Positions 53,931 through 63,905 of a stretch of 64,000 bases of DNA are shown piece after piece. The stretch comes from Peromyscus leucopus (taxonomy: Eukaryota > Chordata > Mammalia > Rodentia > Cricetidae). The notes below the pieces were generated by a model. The model did no database searches. It was not told the DNA's origin and saw only the letters and a program-made list of their open reading frames with translations. The DNA lies in NCBI RefSeq assembly GCF_004664715.2, contig NC_051065.1:149316826-149380825 (forward strand), in the 5' to 3' direction. Both the position numbers and the translations under genes were made by a program. How positions within the stretch are numbered: position 1 is the first letter of the stretch; each line of letters opens with the position of its first letter.

Positions 53931-54055
53931 CCAGCATGATGGCACACACCAGGAATCATACAACTACGGAGGTGGAGGCCTCAAGAATAGAAATGTTCAA
54001 GGTCATCCTCAGGGAGTTCAAGGACAGCCTGGACTAGAGATCCTGTCCCCAGAAA
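53931..54055 (+). mobile_element. Old B1-like SINE, sense
   Basis: 'ccagcatgatggcacacacc' and 'ttcaaggacagcctggacta' with 'gatcctgtccccagaaaa' form a diverged 7SL-type element. Confidence 0.5.
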
Positions 54056-54239
54056 AAGTTTATTCCCTTTGACCCAGTATTTTCCTAGGATTCCATCACA
54101 AAGAAATGTGTGCAAACATGGGCGAGAATGAATGGGCAGTGGGGGTGGAGAACGGTATTCCTGTTCATCTGTCATCATCAAAAACTGGAAACAAATATCT
54201 AATAGAAGAGAAATTATGCACAGGGATACAAGACATAAC

Positions 54240-54480
54240 TTCACCTGAAAGCTTAATATTTTAGGGAAAGCTTTATATTTTAGGGACAGCAGCAAAACCC
54301 AGTCAGAACAAGCCAGTGTGAAGCAGAGTTGGGATTTATGTAGACTTTAAGCACAAGAGTTGAGAGAAATAAAGAGGTCCTTGTCCTTCTCTTAGTCATT
54401 CATGAGATTTGGATGGGTTTTGAAGCTGTTGTCTTCAAAGGGTTACCAAGGAATCTAAGTGAAATGACAGGGTGGTTCCC
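54240..54480. repeat. Unclassified diverged repeat, copy B
   Basis: It is partner of 47100-47440. A second shared block links 55110-55240 to 48030-48140 ('tctcagctggcaagacactt' versus 'tctcagctggcaggggccaa'), in the same order. Confidence 0.45.
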
Positions 54481-54548
54481 AAGGGGCAGGGTCCTGATAT
54501 AGACAGCAAAATCCAGACCACAGGGATGCAGACAGCTGAGGCATCCTC

Positions 54549-54734
54549 ACCGGAGACGGGGTTAATAGCCTTGCTTGCGGTTTTTCAGAAGAGGTCTGGG
54601 AAAAGACTGCGACCTGTAGAGGTGTGGATGGGAATGTCCCCATCAGAGACTGGGTTAATAGCCTTGCTTGTGGTTTTTCAGAGGCAGTCTGGGAAAAGAC
54701 TGCAACCTGTAGAGGTGTGGATGGGAATGTCCCC
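54549..54734. repeat. 93-bp tandem duplication, two copies
   Basis: The unit 'ggttaatagccttgcttg' to 'gatgggaatgtcccc' occurs at about 54549-54641 and 54642-54734 with a few substitutions. The 93-bp length keeps frame, so an open frame (54472-54834) encodes the same 31 residues twice, but I see no evidence that it is translated. Confidence 0.93.
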
Positions 54735-55024
54735 ATGGGCTCTGGCGTTTGAATACTTGTCCCCTCTTGCTGGAACTCTTTGGGTAGGTTTAGGAGGTGC
54801 GGCCTTCCTGGAGGAAGTATGTCCCAGGGAGTAGGCTTTGAGGTTTCAGTTCACTGTGTCTGCTTCCTGCTTGAGGTTTGAGATGTAAACCTGCTGTTCC
54901 TGCCTCCTTGACTCCCTGCCATGATAGCCTCATGTCCTCTTGGAACCATAAACCCAAATAATTGCTTCCTCTATAAGTCGCCTTGGTCATGATATTTTAT
55001 CACAGCAACAGGAAAGTAAAGACA
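54735..55024 (+). mobile_element. Diverged ERVL-MaLR-type LTR, sense
   Basis: 'ggtttaggaggtgcggcctt', 'cctggaggaagtatgtccc', 'ctcttggaaccataaaccca' and 'ggtcatgatattttatcaca' follow the layout of the LTR at 42055 in the opposite sense. The 5' boundary abuts the 93-bp duplication. Confidence 0.6.
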
Positions 55025-55261
55025 AGAAAGACCCCATCCAAAGTCATATATAGTCAGGACTCAAGCCTGGCTTGTTGTTGTGAGAGGAGTGTTATAGTAT
55101 CTCTATGTTGGCAACTTCACAGAAATGTTGATTGCACCAGAACTTTTGATTCTCAGCTGGCAAGACACTTCAGTCAGATTCCAAGGTGAGGGGCTCCCTT
55201 CCCTTGCCATGCTCCCATAATTTTCTCCGTCTTCCTAGCCTGCCTCGTATAAAATGTGATA

Positions 55262-55386
55262 TGTAAAATATGATGAATATATATACAAAATAAAAATATA
55301 TGTATATATAAAGATATATAAAATGGAAAATAAATATAAAGATATATAAAATATAAATATAAAGATATATAAAATAAAAAATAACA
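55262..55386. repeat. AT-rich tandem repeat (ATATAAAATA-type)
   Basis: Units such as AATATAAAGATATATAAAAT recur at roughly 30-bp spacing. It has more than 85 percent A+T by eye. Confidence 0.85.
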
Positions 55387-55399
55387 GCTTGTGTGGAGC

Positions 55400-55722
55400 C
55401 AGTGCTTAGAGGTGGATCGTGCTTAGCTTATGCAGGCCCTGGGTTCTGTCCCCCAAAATGAACCACAAATAACATATAAAATATCTGAGGCAGGTGCTGA
55501 GATGGTTCAGCAGTCAGGAGCACATGCTGCTTGCTCTTGCACAGTTTGGTTCTGAGCATCCACACCAGGCAGCTTTGCAACTCACAGTAACTCCAGTTCC
55601 GGGGAATCTGACGTCTCTGACCTCCACAGCCACCTGCACTGTTATGTACACATCCACATCCAGATACACACAGGCACACAACACTATTTCAAAATGACAA
55701 AAATAAATCTTTACTAGATAAA
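55400..55722 (+). mobile_element. ID-like fragment followed by a B3 SINE, sense
   Basis: 'tggatcgtgcttagcttatg' and 'aggccctgggttctgtcccc' (55400-55465) are ID-like. 'gctgagatggttcagcagtc' to 'cacatccagatacacacagg' and 'aaaataaatcttta' (55493-55722) are B3. Confidence 0.7.
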
Positions 55723-55753
55723 TAAAATAATGTTTAAGAAGAAGTTTTAAAGA

Positions 55754-55928
55754 AGCCGGACAGTGGTGGTACATACATTTTTTTCCTAGCATTTGGGAGG
55801 AAAAGGCAGATGGGTCTCTGAGTTTGAGGCCAGCCTGGTCTACAGAGTGAGTTCCAGGACAGCCAAGGAAACACAGAGAAACCCTATCACAAACAAATAA
55901 GTAAGTAAGTAAGTAAGTAAGTAAATAG
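55754..55928 (+). mobile_element. B1 SINE, sense, with (TAAG)n tail
   Basis: 'aagccggacagtggtggtac', 'gtttgaggccagcctggtct' and 'acacagagaaaccctatcac' followed by seven GTAA units (55897-55926). Confidence 0.88.
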
Positions 55929-55995
55929 AAACAAAAGAATCTTTAAAGAAAGGGACATTTTTTTCTACAGGTATTTTAAACTAAAACCAAGATAT

Positions 55996-56036
<41 letters not shown>
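55996..56036. repeat. (GT)n microsatellite
   Basis: About 20 GT units. Confidence 0.97.
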
Positions 56037-56038
<2 letters not shown>

Positions 56039-56093
56039 ATTCACATATATTCAAATATATAGTCTTTTTTTTTTTTTTTTTTTTTGGTTTTTG

Positions 56094-56233
56094 GAGACAG
56101 GGTTTCTCTGTGTAGCTTTGCGCCTTTCCTGGAATTCACTTAGTAGCCCAGGCTGGCCTCGAACTCACAGAGATCCTCCTGGCTCTGCCTCCCAAGTGCT
56201 GGGATTAAAGGCGTGCACCACCACCGCCCGGCT
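56094..56233 (-). mobile_element. B1 SINE, antisense, young, with 16-bp TSD
   Basis: A near-consensus cricetid-type B1 ('agctttgcgcctttcctgga' to 'caccaccaccgcccggct') with a T20 tail. TCAAATATATAGTCTT is repeated exactly at 56051-56066 and 56233-56248. It is one of the most recent insertions in the window. Confidence 0.97.
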
Positions 56234-56302
56234 CAAATATATAGTCTTATCGAAGCTTAGTTCAAATATAGAAAGCTAGAGAAATGACCAGAGGAAATGA
56301 GA

Positions 56303-56844
56303 TTTTTTTTTTTTTTTTTTTTTTTTTTAGGAATGTGAATATTAACTTTGGCTTTCTTTGGGTAGAAATATCATGAATGATATCTCTCTCGAATTTGTTG
56401 TGATGGTCCTGCGGCTGCCTCCTGAGTGCTAGAACACTGATGTGCACTACCATTCCCAGCTGCTCCCCAGCCCCCACCCCTGCTGCTACACACATACACT
56501 TTTTCTTTTTCTTTTAAAAAGACAGGGCTTTATGAAGCTTGGGTTAGCCTTAAACTCACTGGATAGGTAGCTGAGGATAACTTTGAACTTCTGATCCTCC
56601 TGCCTCTACCTCCCAAGTGCTGGGGTTACAGGTGTGCACTACCATACCCAGCTTATTTTCTATATTTCCCAAATTTTCTTAGATAAGCATTTAATTTTTT
56701 TTAAGGGGAGAGACAGGGTCTCACTATGTATCCCTGGTTGGCCTGAGGCTTGCTGTGTAGACTAGACTGACCCTGGATCCATAGAGATCTGCTTGCTTTT
56801 CTCCCAAGTGCTGGGATTAAAGGCATGTGACACTACTCCTGGCT
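56303..56844 (-). mobile_element. Cluster of three further antisense B1 elements
   Basis: After a T run (56303-56328), B1 3' ends, bodies or fragments lie at 56407-56461 ('cctcctgagtgctagaacac'), 56518-56655 ('acctcccaagtgctggggtt') and 56713-56844 ('gagacagggtctcactatgt'). With the copy at 56094 this makes four B1-related elements in one orientation within 750 bp. Confidence 0.8.
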
Positions 56845-56849
56845 GAAAT

Positions 56850-57928
56850 TAAATTAAAAATAATAATAAAGTAAACAGATGCAATTCATAAGGAAAGGGA
56901 GAGAAATGATCAGAGACTCTAGTGTTTCAGGGAGTTTCCCCAGCACACTCTAGGGCCCCTGGACGGCTCAACAGGCAGGGCATCTCCAGGTGGTCTTCAA
57001 TCGATGTGGGTAGGAATTCTAGGATTATCACTTACCCTGCTGTATAAAAGTGACTCACTCACAAGCAAGTCACTTCTTGTTTGTGCTCTTAGGCTTTTAA
57101 TCTGTAATTAGTAAATGTAAAGTTTTATAGGCTGACAAGAGGATTAATGGCAGAATCAAGAAAGGCCAGGGACGCATTGTCAGACCATAGTAAAAACGGG
57201 CCCCCTTCCCTCACTCTAGACCTGGAGTTAAGCACCTGCTTATTCCCAGGGGGGAGCAGACACCGATGTGGAGTGGGGATCACCGGAGCCATGGCCCCGA
57301 ACCTGTCAATGCCAAGCTCACATCGACACCTATAGAAACGCAGGGAACACTAAGTGAAGATAAAAATGCCCAGTGGAGGCAGGAAGATCCTCTTTCTCAC
57401 TGAGTCAAGGGTCAGTCCTCTTCTGAAAGAAAGTTCTGCTGAACAATCTGCTTTCTCCAGCGTAGCCTCGGCTGGGTGTAGTACTGAGGTCAGTGACCTT
57501 AGAAACAAGATTCTATGAGGCTCCTTTCCTCTCCGACTACAGTGCCACAACCATATTAAGTGTGTGCTTGTGGGAATGTGTTTAAAACTGTCCCATCTTC
57601 CATCTAAGCTATTTCAGGGTTTGGCAGATTTTTTTTCAGGTTCCATGAGCCATGGCAATTCAGGGAGTTGTTTGGGAGCCTGAAGGGGACTGACTACTCG
57701 GGCCCCAGCACCAAGGTATGCTCCTAGAACTGGAGAGAGGTAGATGAGTTGAACCCTAGAAGGGGCTCTTCAATTATAACCCACCTGCAGGGAGCCAGGT
57801 GCCAACATCCATGGTCACTGTCACCTCATCCATTGCTCATCAAAGCCTCAAGAGGGGGATGGATTTTGAATGCCAAAATCCTGAAAGTTGAAATCCTCAA
57901 AGATTAACATTTCTAAAATGACAGTCCT
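56850..57928. other. Non-repetitive stretch
   Basis: About 1.1 kb without SINEs. Open frames (57147-57335, 57350-57550) have no recognisable domain. A short string at 57870-57920 ('aaaatcctgaaagttgaaat') is echoed in reverse near 60830. Confidence 0.4.
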
Positions 57929-57930
57929 AG

Positions 57931-58150
57931 GTATATTTAATCCTAGGACCTGGGAAGTAGAGGCAGGAAGATCAGCAGTTCAAAGCCAAACAGATCCGGT
58001 CTCAAAACCAACTCCTGGTGGCACACACTTCTAATGCCAGCACTAGAGGCAGAGGCAGGCAAACTTCTGAGTTTGAGGCTAGCCTGGTCTACAGAGTGAG
58101 ATCCAGGCCAGTCAGGGCTACATAATGAGACTCTGTCTCAAAACAAAAAC
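57931..58150 (+). mobile_element. Two B1 elements in tandem, sense
   Basis: The first is a fragment (57931-58010, 'gtagaggcaggaagatcagc'). The second (58013-58150) runs from 'ggtggcacacacttctaatg' to 'taatgagactctgtctcaaa'. Confidence 0.75.
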
Positions 58151-58177
58151 AAAAATAACAACAAAAAGAAGAAGAGG

Positions 58178-58323
58178 GGCTGGAGAGATGGCTCAGAGGT
58201 TAAGAGCACTGACTGCTCTTCCAGAGGTCCTGAGTTCAATTCCCAGCACCCACATGGTGGCTCACAACCATCTGTAATGAGATCTGGCACCCTCTTCTGT
58301 GTACATAATAAATAAGTCTTTTT
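58178..58323 (+). mobile_element. B2 SINE, sense, young, with 17-bp TSD
   Basis: A nearly consensus B2 head and body ('ggctggagagatggctcaga', 'ctgctcttccagaggtcctg', 'gtggctcacaaccatctgta') ending 'ataataaataagtctttt'. ACAAAAAGAAGAAGAGG is exact at 58161-58177 and 58324-58340. Box A and box B are intact. Confidence 0.97.
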
Positions 58324-58327
58324 ACAA

Positions 58328-58363
58328 AAAGAAGAAGAGGAGGAGGAGGAGAGACAGAGAGAC

Positions 58364-58394
<31 letters not shown>

Positions 58395-58407
58395 GACAGA
58401 GAGATCA
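58328..58407. repeat. (GGA)n-(GACA/GA)n purine-rich repeat
   Basis: GAAGAG and GGA units pass into GAGACA units, all beginning at the right TSD copy of the B2. Confidence 0.93.
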
Positions 58408-58582
58408 CTAGAGTCCCAGGTGTTGGAATTCTGAAAGTCAGAACAACTCCTGGTGAAAAGGAGAGCTATATGAGAAGGATAGAAAACTGAATTCTGAGAC
58501 TGAATCAGAGCGCTCTCAGTTACACACAAGACAACGTCGAGGTATTTACTTCCCTCCTACTTTTCCCCCTTCTCACAACACC

Positions 58583-58660
58583 ATGCTGCCTTAGCATTCA
58601 AGAGGCTGAGGCAGGAGGATGGTGAGTTTGGGGTCAGCCTCCGGAGCCCTGACTCAAGAA
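58583..58660 (+). mobile_element. B1-like fragment, sense
   Basis: 'aagaggctgaggcaggagga' and 'gtttggggtcagcctccgga' are an eroded 7SL-type middle part. Confidence 0.5.
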
Positions 58661-59164
58661 AAAGAAAAGGACAAAAAACGCTCCTTATAGAGACTAAGAA
58701 GAATTTGACAAGTCCCCCGGGCGCTGATACAGGGCTTCCTTTGCGTGTGGCGCTCAGTAAATGATGAACTGCTGGCAGTCAGGCATTTGACTACCAAAGC
58801 AGAAAGGCCTCTTACATTTCCCAACAACTTTACATAGAGGAACTAGCTCATGCTCCACTTTGGCCAAAACTGTCCCCACTGTTTTTATCAGATGCAAACA
58901 GTTCCTGTCCCACGTGTCTGAAAATTCTGAAATTTATCTACTCAATTACGTATTAATGACTATATAGCAAATTACTTTATAAATTTGAGTCTGACGGTTT
59001 GGTGAATTTTGTAGAAAAAAAGAAAGTGAAGATTTCAAATGAATCTCCAAACCATAATGAACGATTCAGAATTAGGTATGAGCAAGCATTTGGTAAGTGG
59101 ATTTCAAGGTGTCCCATTCAGCATTTGGTGGAGAGTCAGTTGGAAAGAGCTATGAAAACCGCAT

Positions 59165-59418
59165 GGAAACAAGCACTTGGGAAGCAGAGGCAAGAAAATT
59201 CAAGTTTGAGATCAGCCTGGGTAACACAGGCTCTGTCTTTAAAAGAATAGAAAATAAAAATAAAAATAACTCAGGTATGGCTTAATCCCAGCACTCAGGA
59301 GGCAGAGGCAGGTGGATCTCTCTGAGTTCGAGTCCAGCCTGGTCTACAGAGTGAGTTCCAGGACAGCCAGGCCTACACAAAGAAACCCTGTCTCAGGGAA
59401 AAAAAAAAAAAAAAAAAG
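59165..59418 (+). mobile_element. Two B1-type elements, sense
   Basis: A diverged fragment (59165-59250, 'gcacttgggaagcagaggca') precedes a well-preserved 5'-truncated B1 (59278-59398, 'cttaatcccagcactcagga' to 'gaaaccctgtctca') with an A19 tail. Confidence 0.82.
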
Positions 59419-59419
59419 G

Positions 59420-59900
59420 ATCATTTATCTACATTGGCATTCCACCCAGCTGATGGAATTCCAGGAGCTTTTAATGAATTAAAAGCTGCATTAGCCTGAA
59501 GAAGTCAGCCAAGTGTCTAAGCGGTTGGAAAATAATTATGTGCACAGTAGGACAAGAAGCCACTTAAGCAATACTGCTGCTGTTCAGTCGCCAGCTTTGC
59601 TCCTGCCAAATCTGTGGTCTGTATACGAGAGCATGTGGAATGGATGCCATATGCCCAACACAACACAGAAGCAGGCCCGGGAGAGAGGAACATCCAGGAG
59701 GGAATGCTCCCATCAGGGTGTATAAACATCACAGAGGAATTTTCAAAAGAGCCATGCCACGTGGAAAATGGATGGGAATGGATAATCCCGGGAGATTTAT
59801 GCATCACCACGGCACAAGATGTATAGTTAATGATCGTGGAAGTCAGCCAGCTTTTGTGGGCTACTTTCATGAAATGGCCCCTGATCTAGGTTTAATTATT
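59420..59900. other. Repeat-free island of about 480 bp
   Basis: No mobile element. Three overlapping plus-strand frames and one minus-strand frame stay open, and 'gggaatggataatcccggg' holds a TAATCC homeodomain-type core in an imperfect palindrome. This could be an enhancer-like element, but nothing decisive is visible. Confidence 0.3.
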
Positions 59901-59904
59901 CTTA

Positions 59905-60288
59905 TTAATTGTATTTATTTTGTGGAGAGTGTGGGGATGTCAGAGGACTTGGGGTTCCACTCTCTCCTTTTACCACGTGGGTCCTGGAAACCAAACTGAG
60001 GTTGTCAGTCTTGGCAACCAGTGTCTCTCCTTGCTGAACCCTCGCAAGCCCCTTGATCTAGTCTCTCTTTTTGTTTTTGTGTTTTGTTTTATGTGTGTGG
60101 GTGTTTCACCTGCATGTATATCTGTACACTATGTGCATGCCATTGTCCATGGAGGCTAGAAGTGGGAATGGATCCCCTGGAACTGGAATTACAGATGGTT
60201 GTTAGCCACAGTGTGGGTGCTAGGGATCAAACCTAGCTCCCCTGGAGGAGCAGTCAGTGCTCCTAACCACTGAGCCTTTGCCTCAGTC
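59905..60288 (-). mobile_element. Two B3-type SINEs, antisense
   Basis: A B3A-like copy (59905-60052, 'ccacgtgggtcctggaaacc') is followed by a B3 (60068-60288, 'gtgtgggtgctagggatcaa', 'aaccactgagcctttgcctc'). Confidence 0.75.
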
Positions 60289-60301
60289 CTGTGATCTGCT
60301 A

Positions 60302-60487
60302 ATTATTTGTTTGTTTGTTTGGTTGGTTGGTTGGTTGGTTGGTTGGTTTTTGGAGACAGGGTCTCATTGTTTAGCTCTGGTTGTCCTGGAATTCACTATG
60401 TAGACCAGGCTGGACTTGAACTCAAAGAGAACCACCTGCTTCTGTCTCCCAAGTGCTCAGATTAAAGGCACACACCACTATAACAGG
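60302..60487 (-). mobile_element. B1 SINE, antisense, with (TTTG)n-(TTGG)n tail
   Basis: A TTTG/TTGG tract (60306-60347) precedes 'ggagacagggtctcattgtt', 'gaattcactatgtagaccag' and 'caagtgctcagattaaaggc'. Confidence 0.88.
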
Positions 60488-60544
60488 TTTGATCTATTCC
60501 TGAAGTACACTTTTTTTATTTGTTTTTAATAATTTTTCTCTTTT

Positions 60545-60615
60545 CCTCCCATGGTTGGATATAGGACCTTACACATACTAGGTAAGCGCCCCACCAATTG
60601 AATACCCCCTCAGTT
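60545..60615 (-). mobile_element. ID-like fragment, antisense, diverged
   Basis: 'ggaccttacacatactaggt' and 'aagcgccccaccaattgaat' are antisense ID-like blocks. Confidence 0.45.
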
Positions 60616-61408
60616 CCTCACTTAAAATATTTTCTCCCTAGTATTTAATTGTTGTTTTTATTTGTTTGATGGTCATGAGTTAAAACTCACCCTTAATTAT
60701 TAATACAGGGCAAGTTCAAGGCCAGCCATGTGTATTTGATTGAGACCCCTGCCTTTTAAAACAGAAAGAAGAAAAAGAAATTGAATTCTTTTCCAGAATA
60801 ATTATATTGTTAAGGTGTTAGTCTTTCAGGGTTTTAGAATTTAGAGGCATTTTATCACTAAGGATTATAGCCTTTGGGATTGTGTCTTTGGGGATCATAG
60901 CCTACATTCACCACCATCACGATCATAACAGTAACAAGAACAACTTATTTTGATAAGCGTTTTCTAAGACATCTTTGTGTCTTCATATTATAGCTCAGAG
61001 AGTTTAAGTGACCCGCTCATCACCATCCTTTGCTTGGTCTACTCTGGCTCCCCCAGCTCACCCGCAGCTGTGCCCGCTGGGAGTTCTGTTTTCAAGAACG
61101 AACCTAGCAAACATTCCGCTCTGTGTACAGCAGGCTCCTCCGGGGCAGGAAGCGTCGGATAGTGCTGGAATTTCTAATCCTTAACATGTCCCTATGCGTG
61201 TTGACTGGTGAGGGAGAAGAGAAAAAAGCCTGCAGCAGCTGTGGTGTGGTTTGGGTTTGGGTCTAAAGAACGGGTTATCCGGGACTTCATTTCATTTGGG
61301 TCACTTGAGGCTCAACCGATGCCCAGGAGAGAGGCCAACGCGTCATCGCTTACCCGTTACCTTTTCTCCACAGCCTTCCTCAGCCACCAGGGCAGGCGCC
61401 TGCTCCTG

Positions 61409-61422
61409 GTTACCGTGGCAAC
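61409..61422 (+). promoter_or_regulatory. RFX X-box, perfect palindrome-type site
   Basis: GTTACCGTGGCAAC matches the X-box GTNRCC-N(0-3)-RGYAAC with both half sites full and a 2-bp spacer. Such sites near transcription starts are bound by RFX factors and are typical of cilia genes. Its place in a CpG-enriched region just upstream of a candidate exon strengthens the reading. The target gene is not visible. Confidence 0.65.
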
Positions 61423-61439
61423 CGTGAGGAGCCCTAGCC

Positions 61440-61757
61440 AGTTCCGCTGCTGCACTGACTTCTGCAGCCCTAGCTGAGATGGAGCGCTGAGGACCGACAG
61501 ACGGTGACAGACCCCTAATTCTTCATCCCTTCCTCGCTGCTCTGGACCCCGAGAGAACGAGGGAAGGCATAAGGATGAACGAAGGGTGCCTCGGGGCCTC
61601 CGGATGAGAACCTTTGCTGGGATTCTGGCTGGAAGGTGGAGCCGCCACACTTAGGATGCACGCAGCCACAACAGCAGCACCTGTGTCCTGAGGACCAGCC
61701 AATCTGGGCAGGCAAGCTCTCACCGGCGAGGCAGATGCGGATGTGAAACCCCAGTCC
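61440..61757 (+). other. Candidate non-coding first exon with strong 5' splice site
   Basis: GTAAGT at 61758-61763 is a full-consensus donor core. The start is unknown; 61440 is only a guess placing it just downstream of the X-box. ATGs at 61478, 61574, 61657 and 61735 open frames of at most about a dozen codons, so the exon would be 5' UTR with short upstream ORFs. Coding would begin beyond the window. Confidence 0.4.
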
Positions 61758-62264
61758 GTAAGTACCATCAAATCTCCCCCTGGGTGTGCAAATCTCTTAA
61801 AGGAAAAGGTTTTGTGTCTTGACACCTTAAGAAAAAAATCACATCTTTCGATTGTGTATGCCTTTCCTTGCTTTTCTGACATATATGAGATTCTTGGAAC
61901 AAATCTGTCTGCCTTTAAACGCGTTGCTCTCTTAACCAGTGGGAGCTACACCCCAGTATCCGTGTCTCCTTCACTGCACAACGCCCCACCGGCCGATAAC
62001 TATGCACCATAAGCACACGCCCGAAAGACTGAGAAACACAGCACTCAGTTTCTCAGCCAATGCCGTCCCATTATCTTTAGGCTCTTCCCCCGCCCCCACC
62101 CCAATCAAAGAAATAACATCCTTAGGCAAGCCGGTGGTATGCCAGATGTCAGAGGACTGCCCCGGGATCCCCACGGCACCGTGTCCTTTCTGCGAGCTCA
62201 ATGTGAATCCATTAGCTCATCCACAGGCGACAATTGTTACACTCAGAGGGACATTTATTTCCGT

Positions 62265-62279
62265 CCAGTAGAGGGCGCC
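62265..62279 (+). promoter_or_regulatory. CTCF core motif, full consensus
   Basis: CCAGTAGAGGGCGCC fits CCASYAGRKGGCRSY at all 15 positions. It sits in the CpG-enriched region about 0.85 kb downstream of the X-box and contains CpGs, so binding could be methylation-sensitive. The forward orientation would favour loops to convergent sites further right. Confidence 0.65.
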
Positions 62280-63221
62280 GGCGCTCGCCTACAGAGCTCG
62301 GTAAACAGGCCAGAGATGCCATCCCCACACCCGTAGGCATGCACGTGCCCCTGGCTGCGGAGGACCCGGCGCAAGTCAGCCTCTGTGATCGTTAACAAAG
62401 GGATGGTTATGTTGGTTCCCCCCTGGAAGTCAAGGGAAGGGCAAAAAGACTTCCGGAGCACGGCGTTCGTTTCAGAAGCGAATGAGCGTGTTTCCAGGGC
62501 AAAGTACTTTCTGTATACCCAAATGTCCTCTCCTTCCCCGTCAGCCCCTCCTCCCCCAGCCCCTAGTCCTTTCTTACGGGACCGTAGCGCTGTGATGGAG
62601 TGTTTACAGTTTACCGTGTTAGGAAGACAGGAGACAAAACAAAGGGGAAGGGGAGGGGGGAACCTAGTTGGAATGAACGGTAACCGACCGCTGCGCGACT
62701 GGCCCCTGCAGGAGTCCGCCCTAGCTGCGTGTTGGAACACCTGCAGGGGTCTCCAGCCGGGGACATTCTGACTTAGCTTCCAGGTGGTTCTAAAGCACCG
62801 AGGTTGCCCGCCACCATTCTAATCAGGTGACGTATTTCCAGGTGAACTCGGCACTGGTTTAGCCTCTCAAACATGCTGCTGCTGGAGGGCGGGAGGGGGT
62901 ATATTATTATTGTGATGTGTGACTAGCCACCGTGTGGAAGAGAGCTGGCAGCATCTTTGACTACCTGGAGCAGCTGAGGGCGAAAGGGATGTGTCAAAGG
63001 AGGGAGGGCGCACCTCTCTCAAAATGGGCTCCTTCTCCGAAAAAAAATGTTCTGACCTATATTCCAGACTAAGGAAAAAAGGAACTGTGGGCCTTTGTGG
63101 GGCTGTAGAGGGAAAACTGCAAGGGTCTGTAGAAATGGATTCCATGCCTGCGTGCTTATCAGAGTCACACCTGTGACTGCCCCGTTCCGCAACTGGAAAG
63201 AATGCAGGGTGGGGGTGGGAG

Positions 63222-63360
63222 GGTGGGGTGCGGGGATTTATGCCTGCAACTCCGGCACTTGGGAGGTGGAAGCAAGAGGATCATGGGTTGAAGGCCATCC
63301 TCAGCTACATAGCAAGTTTGAGGCCAGCCTGGGCTACATTAGACCTTAAAGAAAGAAGAG
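63222..63360 (+). mobile_element. Diverged B1/B4-like SINE, sense
   Basis: 'caactccggcacttgggagg', 'catcctcagctacatagcaa' and 'ttgaggccagcctgggctac' form an early B1-type element, followed by a purine-rich tail to 63385. It marks the right edge of the repeat-free promoter region. Confidence 0.65.
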
Positions 63361-63778
63361 AGAGGGGAAGGAAAGAGAGAGAAGGCAGGACTACGATAGC
63401 CATTTGAACAAAGGAAAAAAGCAAATAAAATGACCTAGAAATTATAGTCTTAATCCTTTTCAAGACTGAACTCATTACGACTTTAAATCCCTCCTACACC
63501 TAAGGGAAATCTTAAAAATGGCCTTTCCCTTAGAACTGGAACACCAGGGCAACATCCTCTTCACACACACTCTGGCAGACCGGGAAGCAAAAAGCGTCCT
63601 GGAAACTTTGCATTCTAAAGCTACCTCATAAATATTCATTCATAAGTCATAAATGCTGGGAAGCAGGTGGGAGGCAGAAAGTGCACAGCCAGTTCCCCTA
63701 GGCCTGCAGTGCTCACTGGGTTAGGTAAGGCCTCAGACTCCAGGCCTGAAAGGTCAGGACTGTGAATAGCCTATGAAG

Positions 63779-63905
63779 CCAGGGCCGCCCGTGCTGCCTG
63801 TACTTGAGAGGCAGGGGTAGGAAGGAGCAGGAGCTGTCCTCCACTACACGTTGGGTTCTAGGCTATCCCAAAGATATGTGAGATTCTCGGAAGCCAAAAA
63901 CTAAA
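63779..63905 (+). mobile_element. Old B1-like fragment, sense
   Basis: 'gctgcctgtacttgagaggc' and 'tctaggctatcccaaagata' with an AAAC-rich tail suggest a badly decayed 7SL-type SINE. Confidence 0.35.

Larger units (their letters stand above)
61240..62760. promoter_or_regulatory. Candidate CpG-enriched promoter region
   Basis: By eye CpG is much commoner here than anywhere else except the minisatellite and CCG repeat (for example 61331-61345, 61410-61425, 61480-61560, 62270-62290, 62680-62700). No SINE, LTR or simple repeat interrupts about 2.2 kb (61.0-63.2 kb), which is unique in this window. It contains an X-box, a splice donor and a CTCF motif (listed separately). No TATA box is apparent. 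It could be a unidirectional or bidirectional promoter. Confidence 0.55.

Noticed and set aside
59513..59999. Four overlapping frames (up to 119 codons) as a possible exon
   Set aside because: They compete in different frames and strands, lack splice sites at their ends and show no known domain. The region is kept only as a possible regulatory island.
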